Assembly (NCBI GenBank): GCA_000711775.1
Contig: ARYC01000474.1
Coordinates: 100,098 to 164,097 of the forward strand
Reading direction: 5' to 3'
DNA: 64,000 nucleotides
Source of the DNA: Oxytricha trifallax
Taxonomy: Eukaryota; Ciliophora; Spirotrichea; Sporadotrichida; Oxytrichidae
The first letter of the stretch is position 1. Every line of letters begins with the position of its first letter. Shown here in pieces: positions 1 to 16,915 of the stretch. The notes under the pieces are model-generated. The model was not told the DNA's origin. It saw only the letters and a list, made by a program, of their open reading frames with translations, and searched no databases. A program made the translations under genes and the position numbers.

Positions 1-2195
1 AAGTTATGCGCAAATTATTCACTTATAGAGTTATTCTTGGCATAGTTCAGGAGTTCATTTTTACTAAGGAATCTTTGGGCCAAAGTTAACTAATTCTATT
101 GTTATTTGGGGTTTGGACTGCTTTCACATGAGTTTGATAGTGAAGAAGTATTATAGAGGTGAAATTATATAATAAATCTTAATGGTAAACTGAAATTTAA
201 TGGGTGGCACCATGGAAAGGTTCATTTGTAATTAAAATGAGCTTTTTAAGTATTAAAATAAAAATTTATCAATATTAACGTATCTCATGTTTCGTTAATC
301 AAATTTAGAGTTGTTTTGACATTCATTGGCATTATTTGGCGATTAATTACTATCTGGAGATGTATTCAATGAGTTGTTTTTGATTTATTGCACATAGTCT
401 AATAAGTCTTAAGGTGCTTATAGTTATTATTACTGCACAACAGGGTTGTAATTCTGATGACTATATATATTTTGGTCGTTGTTTTTCTTAAGAAGTGACT
501 ATTGCTCAGGATCATCACTAAATTAGTAACAATTAAAATAAATCAATCATATCACATGAAGTATTTTTAAAGGTTAATCACAGTTATTGTTATACCTTGG
601 TTAAGACCTTCCCCTAACTTGCTGCTGCTAGCTTAGTTTTTTATTTGCGTTATAGAGATAATTTAATTTAGAATTGGGCATTGGCATCATCCATTTTTAC
701 AGCTCTACTTTGGCTTTAATGGCGTCCGTTGACTTAAGATTACTCATATTTTACTGTGACTAAGCATACATTTTAATTTACAGGTATTATTTGAATAAAT
801 ATAAATAAAAATTAATATTAAATTAAATTATTTAAACTGGAAATTAGAAAAGAAAACTAAAATGGAAATCATACAACGAAAAATATCATTAAAAAATCAT
901 AATTAATTCAATTAAAAAAACTGAAGAAAAAAAATATTTAAATAAAAGGATAATGTAGTAATATTATTAAGTTTACTTATTAAAATTTATATTTATAGTA
1001 GTTAAGTTTAATATCAGCAACTAGGCAAAAATTATTAAATTAAATTTTACTTATTTTCTGATCATTTTTTTAAATTATATTAATAACTCATAGTAAAAAG
1101 CTTAAAAAATTGAATTCAAATTTTCATAAGGCTAAATATTCTATATTTTAAAATGAATTTAAATAATATAAAATTACTATAATTTCTTTGATAGCATACA
1201 TTATCAATGATTTTATACATTCAATTTGTATATATTATTGTAAGCCAATAACTTAAATATATCACAAATTCGAAAATATATGAATATTCATAATTTTATC
1301 ATTAATTTGGGAATGTGGAGTGTTGTAATCGATTAATTAAAAGAAATAGATATTAATAAATATATATGGTCGAAACATGAGCTTAAAATATATAAATTAT
1401 TTTGTACTTGCGTCCTGTTATAAATATTACAAAACTATAATTTTATAAATTTTCTCACAAATTAATAAGAATAAATACTCATGCCTTAGCTAATTCAGCA
1501 ATAATCAATAATAGCAATGATGATTTGTATTTTTATATAATAAAAAATGAAAGTAAATTTAAATAATTAATTAAATTCAATCTCGTTTAAGTAAATTAAT
1601 GATTAATCTTTATTTTTGTATTTATAAAGTACATTAATTTTTGTGACAGAAAATTTCAAAATTTGCTGAAGTATACAGATGATTTCATTATTTTTAAGAA
1701 ATTTTATAGAATAGTCTATCTTTTTATGTTAAGTTTAAGTTTCAAAGCCATTATTAGAAATTTTTAAGGAAATATATAATTATTTATAGAATTTAGAAGA
1801 TTAAAAAATGAATAAGAGAAAACATTCGTAAAATTAGGATTATAAAAATGACTAAAGGGTACTATTGAAATTTTTCAAGGAAAAGTATAGCTCATTTTAA
1901 AGGATTTACAGATATTTAAATTTTATTGAATCATGAATTTATGGTTGCTTAATGTATTTATTCTTTGATTAAATTAAATAGTTTGAATGTCCACATCAAT
2001 CGTTGGCAAATTTAAAAATTTTACTTCAATCTATTCTTAATAATTATATTCATAATTTTTTTTGAAATAAACTGAAATTAAATCATAAATTAATCAAATA
2101 TATTAAAAAAATGGAAAAATTTCTGATCAGTATCCTCTGTGTGATTCAACATTAATGTAAGTTACAAAAAACATATCTACCATTAAATTTTTACA
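1..2195. other. AT-rich non-coding DNA, no gene identified
   Basis: The first 800 bp are less AT-rich than the rest but I found no frame with recognisable protein. From about 780 to 2195 the sequence is very AT-rich, typical of IES or intergenic germline DNA. I see no tRNA, no repeat ends and no C4A4 motif here. Confidence 0.4.
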
Positions 2196-2330
2196 GGTGT
2201 TGCACTTAAAAAGATTAAAGGCGTCAACATAGAGGGAGTTCAAGAAGTCACAGAGAGAGGGGCACATGAAGTCAATATTTTTGATGAAGACGAGGAAGAA
2301 GAGGAAAATGAAACGTTTTTTACAGATTTA
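2196..2330 (+). other. Isolated coding-like fragment (possible MDS)
   Basis: A GC-richer island follows an acceptor-like TTTTTACAG. It encodes about 40 residues beginning GVALKKIKGVNIEG, continuing EVTERGAHEVN and ending in an acidic run of Asp and Glu. It then degrades into a TTA/CTA-rich Leu stretch that looks non-coding. It could be an MDS of a scrambled gene, a gene tail or a decayed fragment. A similar peptide on the opposite strand lies about 1.1 kb downstream. No function can be named. Confidence 0.35.
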
Positions 2331-3039
2331 CATTTACTATTGTTACTATTACTATTGCAATTATTATTGATTAATGTTTTAATTCACATTGTTATCTTTT
2401 AAAACATCATGATTAATTAAATATTCAGAGTTTTGATAGGGTTTGATTTATTTTAATGTTTTAAGTAAATAAGGTTCAATTATTTAAAAATGTAAAAAGT
2501 CATGGTTTTTACTGAATGATAAAAATCTCATAATTCTCTATATATAATTTTGGAAATGAAAATTAATTAAATTCTAATATTGCTGTCAAACTAAATTAAA
2601 TTATTATTAAGTCTTTTTAATGCTCTCTTTATAAGACTCAGCTTCTCTTTCTATAATTAATTATTTTTATTGTAAGGGGGAAGTTCCTTCATTATTAATT
2701 GTTAATATTTGTTTTTTATCTCAAATTAATATGGAGTTATGTATATTTTTATAGAATTATTGTTTTAGGGATATGTTAAAAAAATCTTATAAGAATTAAA
2801 AAATTAGTTCATAGTTGCCTTAAATTATAAGAATGATTAAAAATACGATAATTCTAAATTAAATTCTTTTAATAATAAATAAGGGAAACAATTATCAAGT
2901 AAAATCAATGATTAAGAAAAGAATCAAATTTTGTAATTGTTTTGTGTGATAGTGCCAAAAAACATTTCCACATATGTGTGAGAAACGAAAAATATAGAAG
3001 AAAGAAATTGTATAATGTTTATACAAACAATATACAAAC

Positions 3040-3490
3040 AAGGTAACACGCCCCTCACTATATTGCTTTTAATGTATTTAATTGTACAAGTTCCTCGAGT
3101 AGAATAGGCTCACCAATAAAAAAATTGCTGAAGCAAGATTTCGAGAAACACAGATTATCCCAATCATTCAAGGGCATCTCCATGCATAGAGACAAGGGAC
3201 TCATTTTTATTTTAGCCCTAATTATAGGGTGCAGATGCACAGTAGCCTCCTTCATAGAGAAGTGCAATTTCCAATCTAGCAGCGAGTATATTCATGAAAA
3301 TTTTTGAATAAATTTAGATTGTAAATTAAACAGTTGTAGCTGCAAATATGATTGCTACTTTTGGAAATTTATATTTATAAAAGATTTTCCATCTTCTTCA
3401 TCATTATCTTCAGATAATATTTTGTCTCCCTACTCACCTCTCTGTTTGACTTCGTGAACCAAATTTTAAGTAATAACTGGGAGGGCCACT
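3040..3490 (-). other. Coding-like patch, minus strand (possible MDS or fragment)
   Basis: Two stretches on the minus strand read like protein. From about 3490 to 3390 comes EVKQRGEQGDKILSEDNDE. From about 3295 to 3165 comes MNILAARLEIALLYEGGY followed by Gln/Asn-rich residues to a TGA. The first resembles the plus-strand fragment near 2240 (E-V-x-x-R-G then an acidic run). Both strands of 3125-3300 are open, so even the coding strand is uncertain. Not recognised. Confidence 0.25.
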
Positions 3491-3499
3491 AAAAATAAT

Positions 3500-5220
3500 A
3501 GTTTAAATATATCTCTTTTGTAACTTACATTTTATTTGATTGTAAAGTCATCTTCTGCGTCTGATTATTTTCATTTTTGATTATAATTAATTAATTATTT
3601 AAAATAATTCACTTTATTCAAAAAATATCGTAATTGTCCAAGCCATGTTACTCATCATAGTTGGATTTTACTTAAATCATAAAAGCAATTAATTTTCATC
3701 GTTTTAAAAAATATCTCGTGAAAACCGAATTTTTTTATAAAATTTTAGTCTAGAGTCAATAAAATAATCACAATTTTCCTTTAAATTGTATTAAATTGTT
3801 GGATTTTTATACTTTTCCTATCAGTACCAAGGCCACTACAAATAGTATATACATTTGGTGGCTATCCCATTCTTACTAACAATTGTGGCAAAAAAGCATT
3901 ATGACAGAGATGAAAGTCATTTTCATCTTGGAGAATGTTTCTGTACTTTTTTGCTCATCATAATATAACAATTTAGTCATATTTATTTATTTAATTGATT
4001 TTTTTACAAACACATATAAATTATTTTAATCATGGTGTTTTCATCACTAAACAGTCCTTTAAAATACTAAACTATAATTATTAAAAAAGTATTAAATTAA
4101 AATAAAATTAAGTATACACAGTTCAAGCAATAAATATTTTATGTATTGGAACTTTTTATATCATAATAAGACCCCAAATATAGTGTGAAAATACATTTTA
4201 TAAATTGTTTGCATATTTTTAAAAGGAAAAAAAATTATATACTAAAATTTTATGTTGTTTTTTTTATAAATTCAAATTTTAAAGTTGCCTTATTTTTATT
4301 ATTATTATGGATTAGAAAGAAGAGGTTGATATTAAATTCTAGATTTTTTGAATCAATAAACTTAATGCGATAATTTTATAAGAAAGTATTATATTATAGC
4401 ATTTATAAGAATTTAACTATAAGCCTAATTATAGGATTTACTTATTTTTTACAATTAAATTTAAATTGATATTTATTGATATTTTTTAGGATGATTTCCA
4501 CGATATTTATAGAAACAATACCTTATTTAATAAATATACCTATTTATATAGAAGTTTAAACTTGTGAAAAATCTTTTATAAATAATGTTAGATACTTATT
4601 TAAATAGATTAATTTTCTAACTTAATAAAATTATTGGTTTAAAATTATATATTAAATTGTATGATATATAGTTTTTTAAGGTATGTTACTTGATTTCTCA
4701 TTTCATTTTTAGTGTCATGAAGTTTATTAATAAAATAAAATAATAGTTATCGAGAATGAGAGACCTATCACAAACCTATAATAAATTGGAGAAAGATATG
4801 AGAAAAAACCACATCTCATAGTTGTGGATAGAAATATATTTAAGCGTTAAGGGGGAAATATAGAGTTATTAGCTTCTTCTCTATCGGATTCTTATTTTTA
4901 CCATTAAATTTGGTAGTCTACCGTTTTATAAAATAATTCTCTAAAGTTACTATGTTAAATTAAAAACTTAATTTAATGTAAATACTGCTTAAATAAAGAT
5001 AAAATTCTAGAAATTTATGGCTGGATACCAAAAAATGATATTCTAGAAAATTTAGTTTTAAATTAAATTTTTCTTAAGAAAAAACTTATATATATATATA
5101 TAAATAAAATTTTAAAAAAGCCTTAATTTCTGAATCAATCTAAATTTATTTCAAGGATTGATAGGTTTGAATGCTCTTCAGATACGGATTAAAAGAAATA
5201 AGCTTTGAATTTTACCACAA
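3500..5220. other. AT-rich region, possible upstream MDS near 4.7-5.1 kb
   Basis: Mostly AT-rich with no clear gene. From about 4730 to 5100 two frames stay open under the ciliate code, one of them with a hydrophobic stretch, so an N-terminal membrane MDS of the downstream histidine kinase could lie here. With only TGA as stop, open frames of this length arise by chance, so I do not call it. A short (TA)n run sits near 5088. Confidence 0.3.
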
Positions 5221-5222
5221 TA

Positions 5223-5639
5223 TTGTAGGAATACATTTGATTTGGGAAAATGATTTACAATTAATTTATTAAATAATAAAATTCGTGGCAGTTAACTTTC
5301 TCGAAACCTAGACAATATGGTACTTGTTTGATAGAGAATTAAAAATCAGCTGGACTTTACTATTGGCGGTACCCCTCTATCGCATCCCTGGAGCGAGATA
5401 AATTGACTTTAATTTTTGGTGATTTGTTTAGTTGATTTTAATGCCAAAATTAAAGTCGTGTTATCTCGCTCCAGGGATGCGATAGAGGGGTACCGCCAAT
5501 AGTAAAGTCCAGCTGATTTTAAATTCTCTATCAAACAAGTACCATATTGTCTAGGTTTCGAGAAAGTTAACTGCCGCGAATTTTATTATTTAATAAATTA
5601 ATTGTAAATTATTTTCCCAAATCAAATGTATTCCAACAA
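5223..5639. mobile_element. Palindromic MITE, copy 1 (TA target duplication)
   Basis: The element is 417 bp and almost entirely an inverted repeat. It starts TTGTAGGAATACATTTGA and ends with the near-complement, TCAAATGTATTCCAACAA. It is flanked by TA at 5221-5222 and 5640-5641, as expected of a Tc1/mariner-type target duplication. The core arms contain TATTGGCGGTACCCCTCT and GAGCGAGATAA and their complements, separated by a loop of about 70 bp near 5401-5470. No coding capacity. Two relatives lie at 11595 and 61414. It sits just upstream of the first confident histidine-kinase MDS. Confidence 0.85.
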
Positions 5640-5760
5640 TATGTCAATTTCATTGGCTCTTATTGCATTTATTCACAAATAAAAAGAGTCACTCAGTCGA
5701 ATTAACTTTATCAATCAACATTTCAAACAATTTTATAATAAATTGCAAAAATTTAATTAT

Positions 5761-8700
5761 GATTTTTAGTAGTGCATATAATGTTTTCGTGAATAATTCT
5801 TTGTCTTAAATGAAAGAGCGAAAATGGAAAAGTATACTTAGTCAGTTAACCGAGGGTGTCTTGATTCTTGAGTAAAGTGAATCTTAAGACAAACCTCAAA
5901 TATTCTTTTCAAACTAATCCCTAATAGTAAATTTATTAATAAATATTACCTCCTATTCTTTGGTTTCTTAATGATTTTAGAAATAATTTATGATAGAGTT
6001 AGTCATGAATAAAGCAAATAGATAAAATATTATAACCAAAAGGACTCTATAGCAACCAAAGGAATTTTTCAGTCTTCATTAGCAAAATAAAATATTATAA
6101 ACAGGAGAAAGTAGCGAATAATATTTTCAGGATGATAAAATTTAAACCAAGAAGTCTCTTTATAAAAATTATTTAAAAGTTTAAACATAAAATTTATTGC
6201 TTAAAGTCTATTTATTCTGTTTCCTATTGAGTTCCTATCAGATTTATATCTGTAAAATGATCAATGTAAAAGTTCAAAAAATAAATAAATTGAAGTTATT
6301 TTTAAAAATTAATTTTGCAATAGATTTTGCTCCTTTATATGTTAGCATATTTATCAAAGAATCTAATATTTAAGATTAGTCTATCTTAATTATTGATAAA
6401 TCAATTAAATCTTGATTTCTTCTTAAAATTACCTACTTTAGTGAAATTCTGCACAAATATTTAAGCTTAAATCTTTGATATTATAATCTAGGTTTGTCAA
6501 AAGATATAAGCCTACATAATAACATTTTCATATATTTTTTTCTTTAATAATCATATTTGATGAATAAAATTAAGTAAATCAAAAATAAAATTATATTTGG
6601 TTTAATTATAACTAAAAACAACTAATCTTTAAAGTCCCTAAATGTAAATAATAAAGATGAAAAACTTATTCAATAAGAGCATCTGACATATAGTGAGTAG
6701 TCAAGTAATGAATTTTTTAAGTTTACACTTGAAGAGATATTTGCGGATTTATAATTTAAGCAAGCTTTTTCGATAGGTCACGGTGCAAATCTTAATATTA
6801 CGGTTGTATGAATTTTATATTAAATTAAAAAGAATTTTAATTTAATAATATATATTTATATAATAGTGACACTTCTTAGAATTAATCTAATAGATAATCA
6901 CTAAGATTGTTTCACTAATAGTGGGATGATGTATTTATTTATAGTAAAGTTAAATAAAATAACTCTATAAAAAATTGCCTCCCAAAAGACAATTCTTTAT
7001 ACAACAGATATAATTTTAATTCTAAATTAATTTTATAATTTTAGGTAAAGAGTTTATTGTAAGAGAAATTTTAATCAATTACAATTTTGAAAAAAATTTT
7101 AATTATTTTTTTTACTATATAAAATAGCAAACATCCAATTCTCTAGTTTCTTAATATTTATATTTAAATCAAACAATATAATTAATAAAAGTTACTAATT
7201 AATTCCATTGAATAAACTCACAAATTATCAGAATATATCCACAAGCTTTTTGAAGACATTAAAGAATCTAAGACTGGATCAATAGAGAAATAGTTCATTA
7301 AGATTAGTAATTCTAAGAAGGTACTTGAACTCTAAATTACTAAGATTGAGGATTCTAATCCTTAGGTAAACTTAGCATTTTCTTAACAGATTTTTTGAAA
7401 TTTCTATAAATAAAAAATCTGACCCCAAAACCCCAATTAAATTCTTTTTGATTTCTATTAATGTATTTTACTATTCTTGTTCAAGGAGGTGTCTTCGTAT
7501 AAGAAATTGCAGTTCACGAAAACAAAGGAAAAATTCACAAATCTATTTTTGAATACAACTGCACACAATTTATTCACTCCCATTAATGGTATGATTGGCA
7601 TCTCATAAATGCTTGAAAACGAAGTCTAAAATAATCCTTAGGCGTTGAGATATATTGGAATGGTAATTGTATTTCTTATAATTTTAAGGAAAAATATGAA
7701 TTTTATGAAGGTTTATCACATAGATTTATTAAACTAAATTTATGGTAAACAACTGTCTATCTGGCTTGGTATTTACAGTTCATAATATTATGGAACTTTC
7801 CAAAATAAGATTAAAAAATTTTAGAAGCAAAGCAAGATATATAAACATTTATGAAAAAATTGAAACAATCTTTGATATTTTTGAAGATTAAATAGTGCAA
7901 AAAAACATCTATATCAATTCTGAATGCTCTGACATCTTGATTATTGCAAAATTGTTTATAATATGCATACAAATAATGTTGTTTTTATAACACTGATATA
8001 GAAATAGATGAACCTAGGTTGGGATTGATACTAAATATAATTAATTATTGATTAAAGTAATTTTAAAAAAATAGATCATAATTTAAATTCGAGCTTAACA
8101 TATTAGAAATACTCTTCTCAGGGTAATCAATACTACTTACTTGGGATTTTTATAATAAACAGGGAATTATTTTTATGAAGATCTATTTATATTAATTTGT
8201 TTGAGATTAGTGTATTTTTCAAATTTCTCTTGTGCTAATATTTTTAGAGAAAGTTTAAAGGAATTTTATAATATTAAAATTTTCTCCTTGTTTTTTCATA
8301 CATAGATTATATCCCCTCGCTTCTCGCTCAATTCATATTCCCAGTTAATTTATTTGCATTGATACTATTTAATATAATAAATAATAGCGTGAAGTATACC
8401 AGGCCTCAAGATACGATTACTATTAAAGCCAAACTAGTCACTCATAACGAGATGCTCTCTTAAATAGACTTATTGAAAAGAGATATTTAATAGGACTGCG
8501 GCGGCACCAACTCAAATTATCAAACTGGAAGCGATATGTCTTTGCTTTCTATGACCTCACCTATTGGCTATGGGAGTTAAGAGCAAGGGGAGTATCTTAA
8601 AATGTCGATAACCGACACTGGTCTAGGAATGAAGGAAGATGTGATTAAGGGATTATTCTAGTTATTTGGTAATGCTAAAATGTCTAATAATAATATTAAC

Positions 8701-10326
8701 TAACAAGGTATTGGGCTCGGTTTAACTGTATCTAGCCAAATTTGCAAATAACTTGGTGGCTCTTTGCACATTGTAAGATCATAACCATAGATTGGAACAA
8801 AGCTAGTCTTTTTCTTGCCAGTATAAATGCACAACCATCTTGAAAACACTTTTTCAAATATCAATCAAATAAACCAAAACAGACACGTGGTTAAAATTTA
8901 AGTAGATAGTGACCACACAAATTCTTAATACATATCTTCTCAATCTTCAAGATCTGAATCATTTATTGCAAGAAAATAAAATGCCAACCATTTAATAATT
9001 AACACTGAGATGAGCGAGGACACTCCAATATAAAGAAGGAGCTATCGTTTAACAAAGAAAGTTAGCAAAAAAAAAGGAAATTTAAAAAGTTAGTTTTGTA
9101 AAAATGACCAAGATATGGACCTTTTAGAATAAGATCCATCATTCTCGGATGATTAAGAAGACATTAAAGAGTCATTAATAGCAAACTATGACTCTGAAGA
9201 TGAAATAGTTAGAGCTTAGAGCGACTCAGATTTGTAAGTCAGATCCTTTTAGGAAATGAAAAATCCCTTTGCCTCCTTTAGCAATTCAAATAAAAACAAT
9301 GGAAGTGCTTCTAATGACCCACTTGAAGATGGCTATAACTCAGTTGAGTCTCCGATATTTTAAAAAACTGAACTCTAAATTCAGTCTTCGTCAACTTAAC
9401 TCGGGGGTCTTTTCTAAATTAATAACTCAAATAAAATACTAGAAACTAAACCAAGCGATATTCTGATTGTTGACGATACAGTTTTTAACATAGAAGTTTT
9501 GCAAATGATGTTCTTTAACTAATACGAACTTACTTGTGATGTTGCATTTTCAGGGGAGGAAGCGCTCAGAAAAATATAAGAGAGAACTTTCAAAAATGAT
9601 ATGCAACCCTACAAGCTAGTAATATTGAAGGATTATGTTAGTTTAATAATAAATAAATAAAAATAGTCAAAATCAATTTACATGAGATATATCAATGCCA
9701 AAGCCACTTATGATACAAATAAAATGGATTGAAGACAGACTGTTCATATTCTAAAAGGATTAACTATTTATTTTTTTTGAATTAGCTTATAAAGTTTTTA
9801 AATAGGAAATATGTTTAAAACGTAGTTAGCAAGATTGGCAAACTCTTAAAATAGTTAATTTTATCCATAATTAATAAATTATTCACAAGTTATTTATTGT
9901 ACTTTTAAATTTTTTGATCAAATTTATCCCACAATAATGGACATTAACATGCCTGGTATGGATGGTGTTATTTGCAACAAGAAACTAAAGCAATTCTTCT
10001 TTGAAAACTATATTCAAGACCCTTCATACGTTGTCGCCCACACAGCTATCCCTCAAGAGTAATTCGGTGACTATAACTTAAAAGGTTTCGATGATTTTCT
10101 TTCAAAGCCAGTCTTCTCAACTAAACTAGACCAAATTGTCTTCAAAGTCTTAGGGGTCTAACCTCGAGCTTTCCAATCGATGAACGTAAAGCTATCCGAG
10201 CCCTTATTTAAAGAAGAATAAGACTAAAACGTGTTCAAAAGATAGTCGACTGCTGGGAACAACGATCGATTTTACAATAGCCAAGGCAAATTGATGTAAT
10301 CTAGGTCTATTATATAAATCAAATGA
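5761..10326 (+). CDS. Hybrid sensor histidine kinase with C-terminal receiver domain (germline, MDS-split)
   Basis: Predicted phosphorelay protein: a histidine kinase fused to a response-regulator domain. Likely MDSs are about 5761-5935 (WKSILSQLTEGVLILEQ, PAS-like), possibly 6648-6800, 7236-7400, 7497-7668 (phosphoacceptor region AHNLFTPINGMIG), 7816-7965, 8300-9624 and 9933-10326. The 8300 MDS carries the ATP-binding N box (NIINNSVKYT), the G1 box (DTGLGM) and the G2 box (GIGLGLTVS), then a Ser/Asn/Gln-rich linker and the receiver start (ILIVDDTVFNIEVL). The last MDS carries the phosphoacceptor Asp (MDINMPGMDG) and the conserved Lys (FLSKPV). The stop is TGA at 10324. The true N-terminus is not resolved and membrane segments were not found with confidence. 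Confidence 0.8.
9625..9936. other. IES in the histidine kinase gene, pointer AATA
   Basis: The receiver domain is interrupted exactly inside its conserved LVIMDINMPG strand. AATA occurs at 9621-9624 before the gap and at 9933-9936 after it. Keeping one copy restores the codons for K-L-V-I-M-D-I-N. The 312-bp insert is AT-rich with no gene. This is direct evidence that the window is unrearranged germline DNA. Confidence 0.85.
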
Positions 10327-10549
10327 AATACAAGTAAATAATAGCAAGTTATTGGTAAATTATAAGAGCTTTATCACGAACTCTTACAGGATACTTTACT
10401 TTAATGTAATCTATATAGTATAAATAAAATCGCATTAGTAATATTAAACTTTAGTTTAAAACTTACTGTCACTTTAATTTGTTATTTATTTAGTAATTGT
10501 AATAAATGAGAAAGAATTGAAAAAGATAAAATAATTATAATTATTTTAA

Positions 10550-11587
10550 ATGGCGATATCTTTGAAAAACATAAGATTGTTGAATAAGCAAAAACAATAG
10601 AGTTAATAACAAATTACTCTTAATGATTAATAGTCAACTTTATCTACAACTTAAAATTCTCTGCCCTAATAATAATAAATGGACCAAGAGGAGTAAAAAC
10701 AATCAAAATTTGATGCATTTGATAAAAATACCGAAAATCTTAAAAATAAAGTTGAATTAGATTATTCAGGAATATTTTGTCAGTAATTGAATTAAGATTA
10801 GGAGAGCTGTGGGAAATATAATCTAGAAGAATTTAGAGTGCCTAACAGTAAAACAGCTTATTACATTAAGGAATATATATCTAAAGAAAGTGAATTGAAA
10901 TTATTGGACTGTATATATCAACTGGATAAGGACAAATGTACTTTGATATAAAAAGTTAAAGTCGCTTTAGATTGTCTTTTTATTTTTACCTTTATTCATT
11001 AAAATGGTATGAAATGAAATCAGGAAGAGCTTTGAAAAGATATGGAGGGGAAGTTGGTTCAAAAGGTCTCATTTCTGTAGAATAAATGCCAGAGTATTTC
11101 CACATAATAAATAAAAAGATTTATGAGGATGGATTGTTTCCAGAGTAAAACATGCCAAATCACGTTCTCTTAAATAGGTACAGACCTGGTGATGGTATAA
11201 TGCCTCATAAAGATGGACCAGCATATTTTCCTTACGTTTGCATTCTCAGTTTGAATAGTGGCATAATGATGAATATTTATGAAAGCGTTGATGACATATC
11301 GTAAGCTTCAATAATTTTCTCTTAATTGATTTTTGTGTAGAACGAAAAAATATAGGGCTAGATTTTATTTAGAACCTAGATCTCTGTTTGTTTTCACTGA
11401 GAAGCATTATACAGATCATTTTCATGGAATTGATGAAGAGCAAGTTGATGAAATTATTGATCCTGAAACAATGCCAGATGATATGAAACATTTAGGGATC
11501 AACAATTTAGCATTGACAGCCATCGACTAAAATATTGTCAAAGAGAAAAGCTTATAATTATTAAATTATAGTATAAATATTGCTTGA
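10550..11587 (+). CDS. AlkB-family 2OG-Fe(II) dioxygenase, ALKBH6-like
   Basis: Predicted iron/2-oxoglutarate dioxygenase of the AlkB family. The start ATG at 10550 gives a Gln-rich N-terminus in frame with a second ATG at 10679. A short IES of about 42 bp lies near 10964-11004 (AAA shared at both sides). The core includes SGRALKRYGGEVGSKGL, LLNRYRPGDGIMPHKDGP with the iron-binding H-x-D, and a distal His in DHFHGIDEEQVDEI. A 40-bp intron (GTAAGC...GTGTAG) occupies 11301-11340. Stop TGA at 11585. About 310 residues, somewhat long for ALKBH6 because of the N-terminal Gln tract. The C-terminus lacks an obvious Arg of the usual R-x-S-x-T-x-R type. The ALKBH6 assignment rests on motif order only. 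Confidence 0.75.
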
Positions 11588-11594
11588 GTTACTA

Positions 11595-11994
11595 TTGTTG
11601 GAATACATTCGAGAAGTTGTAATTAAATAAACTAAATAAAATTAGTGGAATTTAAAGTTGGCCAATTTAAACGATATTGTGCTTGTTTGATAGAGAATTC
11701 AATAATAGCTGGACTTTAATATTGGCGGTACTAATTTATCTCATTGAAGGAGCGAGATAACTCGACCTTAATGTGAGGTATAATTCAATGAATTTAGAGG
11801 GTTTAATTAAAATCTAGTTATCTCGCTCCGTCGATGAGATAAAATAGTACCGCCAATATTAAAGTCCAGCTATTTTTAAATTCTCAATCAAGCAAGCACA
11901 AGATCGTTTAAATTGGCCAACTTTAAATGCCACTAATTTTATTTAATTTAATTTATTTTATTATGATTTCTCAAATTCGATTGAATTCCTACAA
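11595..11994. mobile_element. Palindromic MITE, copy 2 (TA target duplication)
   Basis: A 400-bp relative of the 5223 element. The ends are TTGTTGGAATACATTC and GAATTCCTACAA, flanked by TA at 11593-11594 and 11995-11996. The inner arms share AGCTGGACTTTAATATTGGC and GAGCGAGATAACT with copy 1, but the outer arms have diverged. It begins 7 bp after the stop codon of the AlkB-like gene and lies between two convergent genes. Non-coding. Confidence 0.85.
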
Positions 11995-12142
11995 TATACA
12001 AATACCGAGAGATGATGAAAGACTTTCATTAACAATTAGATATGTTCCATTAATGAAATAAGACTAAAGTAATGAATGAGTGAAATATTATATTCTAATT
12101 GTTCTTAATTTCTATTCAAACCAACTTTAATTTCTATTCAAA

Positions 12143-16915
<4,773 letters not shown>

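Noticed and set aside
4185-4373. 62-residue plus ORF
   Set aside because: Phe/Lys/Ile/Asn-rich translation of AT-rich DNA without protein-like features.
5086-5104. (TA)n run as a promoter or repeat element
   Set aside because: Short simple sequence in very AT-rich DNA; no further evidence.
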